Shown: positions 10,630 through 22,157 of the stretch, in pieces
How the letters are laid out: the number at the start of each line of letters is the position of its first letter
Numbering within the stretch: position 1 is the first letter of the stretch
From: Rhizophagus irregularis
Lineage: Eukaryota; Glomeromycota; Glomeromycetes; Glomerales; Glomeraceae
DNA length: 64,000 bases
Assembly (NCBI RefSeq): GCF_026210795.1
Contig: NC_089440.1
Span: forward strand, 1,302,001-1,366,000
Reading direction: 5' to 3'
Program-made: the position numbers and the translations under genes
Notes under the pieces: model-generated
The model's database searches: none
What the model was told of the DNA's origin: nothing
What the model saw: only the letters and a program-made list of their open reading frames with translations

Positions 10630-11470
10630 ATTGAAATAAAATCTTTTAATAATTTTACTAATTCACTAACACTTCAGTTTCTAATGCAATATTAATTGCA
10701 ATTTTCATAATTAAAAATACTACTTCAAATTTATTTCTTTTAGAAATAATTTGTTAAATATTTTCATTATTATAAGTTTCTTCAAAATGCTTTTTAAATT
10801 TTGAAAAATAAAATCTATTATATGTGATATTGCTATATTAAATAATTTACTGCTATAAGAACAGATGAATTTTTAAATATACTATTATTTAATTTCATTA
10901 AAATATTATCTTTATAGAAATAATACTAATATGAAATTTTGCTGCATTAGAATAAAGCATAATTCTTTAAAAATGATGGCAAATTATTCCTTTTGTAATT
11001 GTTTTCAAACAAGTACAAATATGTGACCCATCATTAAAAAGAACTATTAAATTTTCTTTTTGAAATATATCTTTTACTTGACAAACTTTTCAAGTTTTAA
11101 CAATATTTTATATATCCACATTATTTAATATGCCTTTTAATATTACTTGTGATTTATCTACTATATCTTCTATGAAATTATTATTTAGAGTATCAGAAGA
11201 TGGGTTCTATAATAAAAAATAATATTTTTATTTATAAATATTAATCAATACCAATAGTTTTATTTTCTTAAAAAATAATTTATACATCAAATGAACAAGA
11301 TATTGGCTACTCTTCATAAGTAAATGATTGTGAAATTTGAAATCATTGTAAAGATAATATAAAAGAAATTAAAAATTCAACAATAACTGCATCAATATCT
11401 GAAAAAAATTGAGAAGAAAGATGTGAAAGTCCAATTGTTATATACTTTACTTTAAGAGGTAATATCTAAT
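10630..11470 (-). pseudogene. Fossil MULE/FAR1-type transposase with SWIM zinc finger
   Basis: Seen on the minus strand: across 10630-11470, stop-ridden frames keep a recognisable order. From high to low coordinates: FFSDIDAVIVEFLISFI (about 11400), FIEDIVDKSQVILKGILNN (about 11150), KENLIVLFNDGSHICTCL, then GIICHHF and MLYSNAAKFHISI (about 10940-11030), and SELVKLLKDFI near 10640. The C-x-C...C-x-H pattern is a SWIM zinc finger. Known: FAR1/MULE transposases, abundant in Rhizophagus, carry a SWIM finger after the catalytic core. Inferred: the C-terminal part of such a transposase, long dead. The catalytic core was not recognised; it would lie above 11.5 kb. Confidence 0.6.
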
Positions 11471-11997
11471 TTTTTTTCATATCTTTTATTTATAACTTCT
11501 TCTACCTTACAAAATGTACCTATACTATTTAAAGTTTTTTTAATAATCACAACTAATATAATAATTATTACCACTAGTAAACTTTTGCAATTTTCTATTT
11601 TTTTTATTATTTATATTAGCTTTTTAAATATTATATAATTATTATTAGCAAATTAATAGTTAATAATAAATTATTTAGCTAATTAATATAATTTAAGTTT
11701 TAATCGTTTCGCTTTATCTACAGCTGGTCAGTCCTGATCTTGTAATGTGTTCCTTGGATTCTATGACTTGGATAGAAGAAGCTTCTCTTTCCCTATGCTT
11801 TTGGGACACTTGTGAAAGGATCGATCTGGATGGAATTTATATATCAGGGTTTTATTCTTTATCAACATAATCTTTTTTTTATTTGCAATATAGTAGATCC
11901 TGTGAATGCCTTGTGAAGAAAGAAGGGCATTTATGCTAAAAATGGCTGTTTCATACGAACTATACCTTCTGAGCAAAAACTTCACCCAACAGTGCAC

Positions 11998-13513
11998 ACG
12001 TAGGACCCTGGACAATTATAATAGAGGTCATATCTGTGATACTAATAAAAATTCAAAAAAAATATACATAAATTTAGTCATTTTATTATACATTTTTATC
12101 CTATAACCTTTATATAATACTAAAATATACTTTTTTATCATATGATATTAATATATATCTACGTTAAAATTTTTTTTTTATTTATGGTATATTAATATCA
12201 TATATGTTAATCTAGGGTAAATTTAGATATCACCTCTATATAATGTTTAAAATCTAGCAAATCAATAAAATACACACTGTTTTATCAGATAAAATTTATG
12301 CTGTATGATAAAATTTTATGATAACTACTATGTTATTTACAAGATCAAAATAAATATCAATTTTATAACAAAAAAACCATGTGTAAAAATCCCAAAATTT
12401 CCAAAGATTAAAATAAAAATTATCAAATCCATTACTAGAAATTAAAAGCAAAAATTGCCATTAAAGATCAAAAATAAGTTTGCTAAAAGATTAAAAATGA
12501 AAGTTATACCACCAAAGAAGTACAAAATTATTGCCAAGATATGAAATCCAAGTACTTTCTAAGCTGAAATTTGGATTTTCCTAAAAAAAAGAAAGAAAAA
12601 AATAAAACAAAAAAAAAGATAATTACTAAAGTCTGAGGTCTTATGATTGCAAAATTCATGCCAAGGTCCATAAAAAAAAAGTAAATTAATAATGTTTTAA
12701 AATCAAAAAATGCTAAAATAAGAGACATTTATTGTAATTTTAAAATCAATATCAAAGTTCAAGTTAAAATATCCCTAAATAAAAAAAAGAAAATCCATTA
12801 ATAATGTTTTTAAATAAAAAAATAACGCCAAAACAAAAAAGAGAAAAGAACTCAAATCCACTTATAACTTTAAGGTTTCTTGAAGTTTGAGTTCACTCTA
12901 AAAAAAAGAACATTAGTAAGGTTTATAGACAAAAAAACGCAAAAATAGTAAAAAAAATTGAGAAATAATACCTTCATACATTCTCCATACTTATAATTTC
13001 AAAAATCCGTACCAATATCCAGAATGGTTTGTCATAAAAAAAGAAAAAAAGAAAGAATATTATATATTTTAAGTAATAAACGTAAAAATAATGAAACTTC
13101 TACTATTCCTATTTATGATTTTAGACCTTATGCTATTAATACTATTCTAAAGAGAGGAGAGGAGAAAAAAAATTTCAAAATAAATTTTTTTCTTCATGCG
13201 TCACAAAATCAAGATTTCCACCAATGAAAACCCATAACGTAACAAGTGATATTATCACAAGTACGATAAAAAGCAAAATACTAACTGTTAAAATATACAT
13301 TTTTATAATAAATCTATATATGACCTTGAATTTTTATCTGAAATTTTATACTTTTTTTTACTATAACCTATTTTTGTAATATACTATTTTTGCATATAAC
13401 ATTTTCTTAAAATATACATTTTTTTTATATAACCTGCTCATTAAAAATACAAAATTTTATACTTATTTTACACATGACCCCTATTATAATTATCTGGGAT
13501 CATACACACGTAG
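11998..13513. mobile_element. Inverted-repeat transposable element, about 1.5 kb, non-autonomous
   Basis: The left end (about 11998-12037) contains AATTATAATAGAGGTCAT. The right end (about 13470-13513), read inverted, contains AATTATAATAGGGGTCAT, preceded on both sides by a GTA(G/T)GA-CCC(T/A)G stretch. The interior shows subterminal ATATACA/CTATAACC motifs, also inverted, and a degenerate tandem repeat. No open frame of useful length. The precise ends and target-site duplication were not resolved. Confidence 0.62.
12600..12960. repeat. Degenerate tandem repeat, about 3 units, period 111-116 bp
   Basis: Similar blocks start near 12687, 12798 and 12914, each reading approximately CATTAATAATGTTT followed by AAAAAATGCCAAAATA. 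The units are diverged. The repeat lies inside the 1.5-kb inverted-repeat element. Confidence 0.5.
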
Positions 13514-13848
13514 GGTGCTCAATGTAGCATGACGAGTGGTTTGGTAGTTAATTATATTAAATGGTTAGATTAGGTTTTTTATTTACTATATATAATATCC
13601 GAGTCCATTTTACTATTTAATAAACTATCAAATGCATTGCAGAAAAAAAAAAAATAATTTAAGTTTTAATAAATATTTCATAAAATTAAATTATTAAATA
13701 ATGAATAATATAAAAATTGTTTTAATAAAAAATATAATTTTTTTTTGCAAAATAATGCAATTTTAGTTTTATTAAACTAATTATATAAAAATTTATTTAT
13801 TAATTATTAAAAATATAATTTATTATAAAATAAATTATAAAAGGAAAT

Positions 13849-14145
13849 AAAATTTGTGCATACCCGTGCATGTGCGCACCCCTCCATTTTTGGTAATTTT
13901 TATATAGTAAATTTGTCGATCATTATTTATCACGTGACTTTAGTAAAATCCCGATTTTTTTAAATATTCATGCTGCAACTCTTACGTACATATTATAGAG
14001 CCTTAATAATTTATTTACTATGCGTATTTTTGCCTATTCTACAACTTTACTTAATGAGCCATGAAGGGTTTAGAATGTCATTTTTGACTTTTATATATAA
14101 TATATCCATGGGGGTGTGCACATGTGCAGGTGCGCACAAATTTTA
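13849..14145. mobile_element. Short inverted-repeat element with GTGCGCAC-rich ends, about 297 bp
   Basis: The left end (13849-13886) reads AAAATTTGTGCATACCCGTG then CATGTGCGCACCCCTCCAT. The right end (14106-14145), read inverted, reads AAAATTTGTGCGCACCTGCA then CATGTGCACACCCCCATG. The ends are GC-rich islands in an AT-rich background. There is no gene inside. MITE-like; superfamily unknown. Confidence 0.68.
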
Positions 14146-15240
14146 AACCCATTATAAAATTATATAGAATTATAATTTAGAATAATTATTATTTCTTACA
14201 TTTAATATATTTAATTCTATCAATTTAATAAATAACATGCAATTTAACTTTATTTCAATTTACTAATTATTAAACAAAAGTTTTACCTTTTAATAATGAT
14301 AAATAAAGATATAGTGACACTTTTATAAGTACATCCTTTATAAGTGTATACACTATATAAATTCTTTTTAAATATATATGGTAGGCCTTTTCCCAATTTA
14401 TAAGAACTCTTGATATTTTACTCTTTATAAATGCACACCTTTTTTAAGTATATATTCTACTATTTTTTTTATTATAATTCTAAGGAAATGCATTAAATAT
14501 CACTGTATTTAATTATTTATTTTACTTTTTTAATATATTCAGACTTTTTTTTTTATATTTTATAAAAGGTTTCTATTTATATTTTTATATTACTGCATCA
14601 TACAATTATTGCTAATTTTTATAAAAAATTTATAGATTATAATATATTATATAAAAATAATTAATATGCATGTGAAACATGTGAAATTAAGTTATATGAA
14701 CTATGTGTACTGACAAATAATAATTGAGATGAAAGTATAAGGGGGCTATTGATTTCAAATTCCCAATTCCCAACTATGAAATTAAACCATAATACTTGGC
14801 ACAAACTTAGTTCAGATCTTTATTTTTCAAGTATACTTTGATACATATAAATCAAATTTAATATTTTATTATTGTTTGATGTTTTTATTTATTTATTTTT
14901 TTTTTGTTGGAATATCATTACAATTATCTCATCTGAATATTATTATAATCCTATAGTTTATTAATTGTTCTGGTACAGTGGTACCTACTAACTTTATACT
15001 TCTTCCTACCCTTCAAATTATTAATTTTTCTTCATAATAATCAAATTCTTACAAGTGATAGATAAATTACATTACAATAAAAGTATATCAGTAGTATATT
15101 ACGTAGTTCCAAATGAAACATACCGTGAACAAGCCCTGAATGAACCATTAAAAATAAATAAATAATTTATGTAAATTATTAATAACATAATATAAAATCT
15201 TTACCTGTATTACATTACTCTGATCCGAATTTCGTTAGCT
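14146..15240. other. AT-rich spacer, downstream of the RPA-interacting-protein gene
   Basis: Contains reiterated TTATAAGTG/TATACAC motifs at 14310-14460 that may be one more worn element. No gene seen. Composition becomes less extreme from about 15000 as the conserved gene approaches. Confidence 0.4.
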
Positions 15241-15922
15241 TTAGAAATTTGCCGTTAAGTATATATTACATCCTGAACACCGGAATAAACAATGTCGGTC
15301 ATCAACTAGGGAAAGTTTATATTGATAACAGTTTGAACACGGTAATGTATTATACAGTCCATGCGAATATTCACAATTCTGAATATTTTCAATAATAAGC
15401 TTATTGGAATCTTCTTGAACTGAATCGTTTTGATATATTTCTTCCGGCTCAAACTGTAGAATATATTCCGCTTCTTCTTCTAAACTTCTTGAATTATACA
15501 TCGATGATTCTTATAGAATGAATTAATTAATAATTATTGATGATAATATTTACTATCAAAGTCACCCAATACCTCTTTTGAGTTCTTGAAGTAATTCTTT
15601 CTCTGTTGCCGCTGCTAAATCAGCATCAAAGTCACCCGTGAATTTCTCTTCATTCAGTAAGAAGCTTCTCCATTCGTTTTTAATAATTTGAAACAACAAC
15701 TAAACAAAATTGGTAAAAAATCTTACAAGTGAAAATATAATATGTAAGTTTGGGACATACCTCCTCTTCAGATATAACGTTTTCTTTACCAAATCTACGC
15801 TGATTTACTTGCGTTTCTCTGGAGCGTCTGAATTGCTCCAAGCATTGTCTCTTAAAGTTGTCGCGCCATAAATTTTGAAATTTATTTTTTATAAAAGTTC
15901 GGTGTTTGCGTCGATCTTCCAT
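15241..15922 (-). CDS. RPA-interacting protein (RPAIN/RIP) homologue, 3 exons
   Basis: Role (family knowledge): RIP proteins bind replication protein A and help its nuclear import. Exons on the minus strand: 15922-15761, 15699-15573, 15509-15241; both introns have GT-AG ends (15760-15700 and 15572-15510). Joined phases are consistent and give 185 residues against about 220 in human RPAIN. The N-terminus (residues 13-40: NKFQNLWRDNFKRQCLEQFR, then RSRE) is the basic RIP N-terminal domain. The middle has the acidic EEE / KNEWRSFLL / ATEKELLQEL helix region. The C-terminus is a zinc-binding domain with Cys154-x2-Cys157 and Cys174-x2-Cys177. Start chosen at the first ATG before the conserved block. 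It is divergent from the acyltransferase gene with a shared 945-bp promoter region. Confidence 0.85.
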
Positions 15923-16867
15923 TGTCTTCGAAGCGCAGAAGTTCTACCACAAGAGTATAGACTCTGTGATATAGACGAGTGTAAACAAGTAATGTTACAG
16001 AATTTTTAGCTTAACGAATAGAAATTTAGCGAACGCGTAACATTAATTATTTAATTAAATTGGTAATCAAAATTACCATTTGTTACCCTGAAGAGTTAAG
16101 TGCCGTATTGTATTGTCGTAAGTGGCAAAGCTGGATAATTTCTGTAATGTAAACAATTTGATGCAAACACAATGAAAATTTTTATTTTTTATGATTCGTA
16201 ACCATTCAAGTATTCTTCAAATCTTTTTTTAAGAGGGAATTTATGAGAAGAATACTTATTTTATAACGCGTATTACGTTTATTACGTTTGTACATTATGT
16301 ATATTGGGTTACACGTCTTATAATGTGATCGCATGAATTATGAGTGAAATTTAGTTTATTGTTTGTAACATTTATTTAATTTATTCCTAATTTTCTAAAA
16401 TATAATGAACTTTCGTGAATTTTCTATTTCTTTCTGTTCTTTATTTGTTAAATTTTATAACATATGATAATGATCTTCACAATAGATAGATTTAATATGT
16501 TTAAATTGTTGTTTAAAACAATATTTATAAGATAATAATAATAAGGGTTTTTTAGCTCTATAAAAATTGTAATGGTTAAAACAATGGGGATTTATTAAGG
16601 TAAAGTTTATTAGGTATGCATTACTGAATTAAAATGTAATATGTAGATCCAACAATCATTTAAAAAAAATTAGATCGAATTATTATTAACCAATGAAAAT
16701 TAGAAAAATAATTGAATGTCATCACTTTTTTGTATTTTTCTCCCCCCCATTTTTTTTTTCGTATAAATTGTTCCTCCATTCCAAATCGGTTAAATCTAAA
16801 AAAAAAAAAAAAAATTTTCATTTTTTCAAATCGTTTTTTTCATCAAACTTAAAAAAACGTTTCAGGC
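15923..16867. promoter_or_regulatory. Divergent intergenic/promoter region
   Basis: A 945-bp AT-rich spacer between the divergent starts of the RPAIN homologue and the MBOAT gene. It must hold both promoters. Before the acyltransferase ATG lie long T, C and A homopolymer tracts (16741-16860) ending TTTCAGGC; the TTTCAG could be the acceptor of a 5'-UTR intron. No specific factor site is claimed. Confidence 0.5.
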
Positions 16868-18612
16868 ATGGTTGTAGCAACGCTTAGTGCAGCTACTGGT
16901 ATTCCAGAACAAAACCTTACCTTAGTACTTAGTATTTTATTCGGTTATCTGGTAGCTATTATCTATCGTATTGCACTACTTCGTCCTTTAAAAACAGTAT
17001 GGGCTCCTTTTATTCGTAATCTTTTTGTGGCTATCTCTGGTCTTTCCATTTCTTATTTTTTCAACGGAAGTGACATCAAACATTCTTTAATAACTACTAT
17101 TGTAACTTGGTTCCTTTGTTATTTTGGGGATTTAATTGGAAATAGAAAGCTTGCTTGTGCTTTATCATTTGTCTTTAATTTTTCTTATCTTATTGTTGGA
17201 TATTACGTTACCGCAACCGATGAATACGATATCGATTGGACAATGCCGCAATGTGTTCTATGTTTAAGAATGATCGGTTTTTCAATGGATTTTATGGATG
17301 GAGCAAAATCTTCAAAATCATCTGTACCTGTTAATTCCGAAAAAAAGACAGATGATAATAAAAAGGTTGATTCACAGTCTGATGCTTTGGCAACACGTCC
17401 CCCAAAGCAACCTATTTCATTTGAAAAAAACATCCAACTACAAACTTTACCTCCTTTAATTGAAACCATCGGTTATGCGTATTTCTTTGGTGCTTTCTTG
17501 ATCGGGCCACAATTTTCTTTTAATCTGTATCGTAAATTTATTACCATGAATTTATTTCCCGACCCAAAGAATATTCCAACTGGATCTTATAGATATGCGT
17601 TGAAAAGTTTCCTTATTGGAGCTTTGTATTTAGGCGTACAACAGATTGCTGTAGGGTTTTTCCCCATGTCATATATATTGACCAAAGAATATGCGGCCAA
17701 ATCATTAATTCAAAGATTAGCTTATATGTGGATGGCAGGAAAATTCTCCTTTACGAAGGTAAATTATTTTATATTTATTGGATAGTTATTTATTGACATC
17801 ATTCGCTGATGATCTGATTCTTTTACCAGTATCTGGGAATTTGGACTTTAGCTGAAGGAGCATGTATTTTATCTTGTATCTCCCTCAATGGTTATGACGC
17901 TAATGGGAATCCAGAATGGAATGGTTTAGCTAATGTTGACAAGGTAATAAATAATATACAAATTAACAGAGTACTTTTTTTTTTTAAAAAAAAATATTTT
18001 TTAACTAAAATTTCAACATTGTCCATATTTCACTAGATAAAATTCGAATTTGCCACATCTCTTAATCAAATTGTTGGAGCATTTAATACAAATACAAATA
18101 TATGGACCAAGATATATATCTTTAAACGGCTTATTTTCCTTGGAAATAAAAATCTTTCATCACTTGGTGCATTATTATTCCTCGCTTTATGGCATGGAGT
18201 TTATTCGGGATATTTTATATGTTTCTCTCTTGAATATGTAGATATTGAAACAGAGAAAAGGTGGGTGAAACGATTAGAACCATACACTAAACCATTGTAT
18301 GATTCAAAGAATGAACTTAAATATAAGACCATAAGGGGATTACATAAATTTGCATGTTGGTTTGGACAGACTTGCGGATTACATTACGCTATGATATCAT
18401 TTGAATTACTGAAATGGGACAAGGTTGTTACTGCATATAATTCAGTATATTGGATCGGACATATTGTAGTATTTACCTTACTTTTCGCAGATATGATTTT
18501 ACCAAAAAGAAGAACAAAAAAGACTGAAAAGATTATTTCGCTGGATGAAAAAGTAAATAATAATGTCAACAATGGTTACGTTAATGGTACCACAAAAGTC
18601 AAAGAACAGTAA
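16868..18612 (+). CDS. MBOAT lysophospholipid acyltransferase (Ale1/LPCAT type), 3 exons
   Basis: Role (family): transfers acyl chains from acyl-CoA to lysophospholipids in the ER membrane (Lands cycle). Exons 16868-17758, 17830-17943 and 18037-18612, introns GT-AG, all phase 0, give 526 residues. Seen: repeated hydrophobic membrane segments from the N-terminus (residues 15-40, 50-120), a polar loop at about 145-185 (KSSKSSVPVNSEKKTDDNKK), then YLGIWTLAEGACILS, FNTNTNIWTKIYIFKR with the conserved Asn352, and LFLALWHGVYSGYF with the catalytic His388. The 36-residue Asn-His spacing is usual for the family. The C-terminus is basic then Asn-rich (NNNVNNGYVNG). Yeast Ale1 is longer (about 620). 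All key residues are present, so the gene looks functional. Alternative acceptor head-group specificity cannot be told from sequence. Confidence 0.93.
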
Positions 18613-18661
18613 ATATAATGGGAAGGATTTGGGGTATTGCTTCAATTTTCCTGATATATTC

Positions 18662-18698
<37 letters not shown>

Positions 18699-21071
18699 TT
18701 TTGTTAAAAACACTGGTCGAGCATAACAGAGATAATTTAATTTTTCCTTTGTATTAAAAATAATCTTCTCTATGAAGAGAGATGATGTAAGATAATTTTT
18801 TTTTATTGATTAAATTTCTTTTTGTTAAAACCTTAATTTCATATGTAAAAAAATTTTTTTCATTAATAATTAATTAAATTACTCTGGTAAAATAATGAAA
18901 TTTGTTACCTTTTTCATCATTACACGGAATTGTCATATTCTTATATTTCCTAAATCACATAAATAAATCTGATCTGATCGAAAATGATCATAGTTACCGG
19001 ATAATAAATTCTTTTGTTAAATTTGATAAATTTGCTGGTTGATTGATACTTTATCAGAATTATCATGATTAAATATTTTTTTTTTCTGGATAAAAAATTA
19101 ATTACCTAAAATAAAATAAGTTTTCCCGTTCCTTCCGATCATTACTATCCCAAACATTCGATTATCCTTGGGGATCGACTAAGAAAGAAAATTATTACCA
19201 AAAAAAAAAATTTCATCTGAAACATCTGAAACGTGTATTGAAAAATGAAGTCTATTCTGTTAATTTGATTGGGCACGATAATCAGTTACCACATGACGGC
19301 ATTAGTGAGCAGGTCTTCGTTCTTTTAATATCTTTATTATATCTTTGTTTTAGAAAATTCACAATTTTAAACCTTTTTATAACAAAGTTAAGGCTGCTTC
19401 TTTATAAATCGAACCAAATGTACTACTATTGTACAGTACATGGAATGCAATGCTTTACATATCTGTTTAAAGATAAGTCAGAAAAAAAAAAACGGATCGT
19501 TTTAAAGAATCGGATCCTCCGAATAATTTTCTTTACTATGTTTGTCATGAAAAAAGGACAAAGAAAATAAACAAGGGATTTTTTTTGGAAATTTTAATAT
19601 GTCACGACTCCTTTACCCCTTAATGGCTAATTTCTCGAACGGAAAACCCGTATTTTATATACTTCTTCAGAATAACAATAGATTGATTGATTCTTACAAA
19701 TCTAACAAATCTTTATATTTTCGCAATACCAACCTGTAAATAAATGAATAATTTTGTACATTAAATCATTAAATCATTAAATACCATGATTAAAGAATCT
19801 ACATATGTACTGTAATGTGTTACGAAAGAAGAAATCATGAAATCCATAAGTGTAAGAATGAACAAGAATGAATTAAAAGGTGATGGCAGTGATGTTTATA
19901 ACTAAATGAAGCCTTAATAATCATTTAGAAGAATGGTAAAATTTACAATTGAAAAAGACAAAATAGTCTATTATTTTCAAGTTCAATCAATAAACCAATA
20001 AACCGCGGATTTTAAATACAATAATATAAATCAATACCTCGTTTCATGCATTCATTATGTTTTATGTTTGGATTAATAATATTTGTTTGTGGCTTAGAAA
20101 AGTTTTAAAAAAAGGAAAACTTTATGAAAAAAAAGAAAAAAAAGAAAAAAAAAGATTTCATTTCCATAAAAGTGTCTCAGTATAATTTAATTAAATTAAA
20201 TTGATTTTTTTTTCGTCATTTCTTAATAAATGAATAAGAAAAAGGGTAAATCTTTTTTAGAAGAATCGACAGGATCTTTTTAATCTAATGGGATTTATTT
20301 GTAACAATGAATGATTTTGATTGGATTTCTAAAAAAAATCATGATTTAGCCACTTTAATCAACATGAAAATGGATTTGTGTTCGGCCGTTTGTTTATTTA
20401 TTACTATTATTGTCATTAAAAATAAATATTCAATTTTGTAAAAGTAATCAAAATATTTATTCTAGAATAATCATAATCATAATTTACTTAATATAATATG
20501 ATATCAAATGTAGTTTAGTATAAAAAAAGAAAATTATTACTTAAAAAAAACTAGTGAATTTAAACTACCCGTTGAAATGTTCGATATTCGAAAAAATCGA
20601 AGCATCTACTGCGCTTATATGAATGTAATTGTACAGCATGTAATATGTATTATATTTCATCGTACTTAAAATTGTAGATTTTTTTTTTTTTAACGCATAT
20701 ATACACATAATATATCTTTAATGATTTATAAGAAGATATCACGAGAAAAGTAAGCATAAATTTACAGGAAAAAATGAAGAAAAAAAAAAATAGGATAAAA
20801 TTAATGTAATAATATAATAATATATAAAAATGAAATACTTACGAACGAATAATATGAATAATATCTTAAAAAGTGATAGAAAATCTTATCTTACAATACA
20901 AAGAAGGAGAAAAAGGAAATTTTTTTTTTTTTGTTGTAATTGCTCAAAATTACAAAATTTACACCACACACCCCACCAAAAAAAAAATAGATTTTTTTAA
21001 ATTTTGTAATCCGAAAGAAAACAAAAAATAAAAATAAAATGAAAATTTTTTTTAAAAATAAAACATTGATT
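18613..21071. other. Intergenic, AT-rich
   Basis: Downstream of the acyltransferase lies a (TA)n microsatellite at 18669-18692. An open frame of 110 codons at 19238-19570 has no recognisable domain and is Lys/Phe/Leu-rich as random AT-rich DNA would give; it is not called. Poly(A) and poly(T) tracts are frequent. No transposon seen. Confidence 0.5.
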
Positions 21072-22157
21072 TTATGATAAATTATCATAATAACCCAAAT
21101 AAAAGTCTAAACCACGATCTTCATCGAAGATTGGATAAGAAGGATAATTCGGTGTTTCGTTATTCTTTAAAAATGATTCATATAAATGAAATTCATTTTG
21201 TTGATATTGAACGTTATAATCATTATAATTATCGTAAAGAGTATCCAATTCACTACCATGATTAGGAGGAGTCAACAAATTAGAATCATCACAAATTAAT
21301 TTATCAGAAATAGGAGAATGATAATTTGGAAATTCTTCTAATCTTTCTAAATTATAATTATTTTGTTGTAATTGTTGAATATTATCGTTATTATCATTAT
21401 TATTACTTTCAAATGTATTAGTAATTTCTTGAATTGATAATTCATCCGAACTATTATTTTCTTCATAGTTTACAGATTCTTCTTCTCTATGTTCATTAAT
21501 TGATGATTCAAATTGTGAAGATGAAGATGATAAAGACGGAGAATTAAAATTTGAGTTGCAATTAGAATTAATGTTGTCCGAATTATTTTTATCATCATTA
21601 TTATTGGGTTTTACTGAAAAATCAAGTGTTGAAATATTAAAATTTCCTTTAAGATTCATAAAGAAAGCGTCAAATCCAAATTCCGATCTTCGACCTCTTT
21701 TATTATTCTTTTTCTTTCTCCTTCCAATATCAAAATCGTCAGTATATACTAAATCTTTGTTTCTAATATTATTTAATTCTTGTTCTACTTGTTTTGCAAT
21801 TTCTTCATAAGCAAGTTTAACTTGTTTACTTTCCATCTTCCAACGGGAAGATACGAGTCTAGAAACTTCAGTCATTTTTAATTTATTTTTACCAGTAAAA
21901 TTTGATAGTTGGTCAACGAATGCTTTACGATAAACGAAGAATGCATTTGGACTTTTCGAACAAATTTTTGAACGTATTCTTTTTTTTGCTATATCTGATG
22001 CACGAATTGTTGGAGGAAATGGTAACTTTATATAAGGAAGTTGATTCAAATCTTTCGAATTGGACGAAGTAACATTTCCTGTAGCTTTAGAAGTTTCCTG
22101 AGAAAATTTATGATAACTATTTTGATGAATCATATTAACTTGTGTAATATTATTCAT
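21072..22157 (-). CDS. HMG-box protein 1 (MATA-HMG type), 361 aa
   Basis: Putative DNA-binding transcription factor of the fungal mating-type HMG family; it would act in the nucleus. Seen: the PFPP block at residues 46-49 (KLPFPPTIRASDI), HMG box about 68-133 starting SPNAFFVYRKAF and including KMTEVSRLVSSRWK and VKLAYEEIAKQVEQEL, then NKDLVY and a basic cluster GRRKKKNNKRGRR (possible nuclear signal). The remaining 200 residues are Asn/Ser/Asp-rich and disordered-looking. The C-terminus GLDFYLGYY is a variant of the WYL ending of genes 2, 5 and 8. The box holds a three-residue insertion (NFTGKNKLKM) absent from the others. Start: first ATG in frame, at 22157. Single exon. Whether it controls mating is unknown. 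Confidence 0.92.
   Translation of the reverse strand: MNNITQVNMIHQNSYHKFSQETSKATGNVTSSNSKDLNQLPYIKLPFPPTIRASDIAKKRIRSKICSKSPNAFFVYRKAFVDQLSNFTGKNKLKMTEVSRLVSSRWKMESKQVKLAYEEIAKQVEQELNNIRNKDLVYTDDFDIGRRKKKNNKRGRRSEFGFDAFFMNLKGNFNISTLDFSVKPNNNDDKNNSDNINSNCNSNFNSPSLSSSSSQFESSINEHREEESVNYEENNSSDELSIQEITNTFESNNNDNNDNIQQLQQNNYNLERLEEFPNYHSPISDKLICDDSNLLTPPNHGSELDTLYDNYNDYNVQYQQNEFHLYESFLKNNETPNYPSYPIFDEDRGLDFYLGYYDNLS

Larger units (their letters stand above)
7440..15100. other. Extremely AT-rich island of degraded transposable elements
   Basis: By eye the GC content drops well below that of both flanks, and no long open frame survives. The island contains several short inverted-repeat elements, a 1.5-kb inverted-repeat element and a transposase fossil, listed separately. 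The stretch 7440-9600 shows only A/T tracts and weak repeats, including CTATATA-rich sequence at 9290-9500 that may be another worn element. A more GC-rich block at about 11705-11997 stands out but has no recognisable gene. Inferred: old transposons mutated towards A/T. Confidence 0.6.

Noticed and set aside
11761-12015. 84-codon minus-strand frame in the GC-richer block near 11.8 kb
   Set aside because: The frame starts within the left end of the 1.5-kb inverted-repeat element and has no domain. The block is probably repeat DNA.
19238-19570. 110-codon open frame after the acyltransferase gene
   Set aside because: No domain, no clear codon pattern, and composition as expected from AT-rich DNA. 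It might be a lineage-specific gene but nothing supports it.
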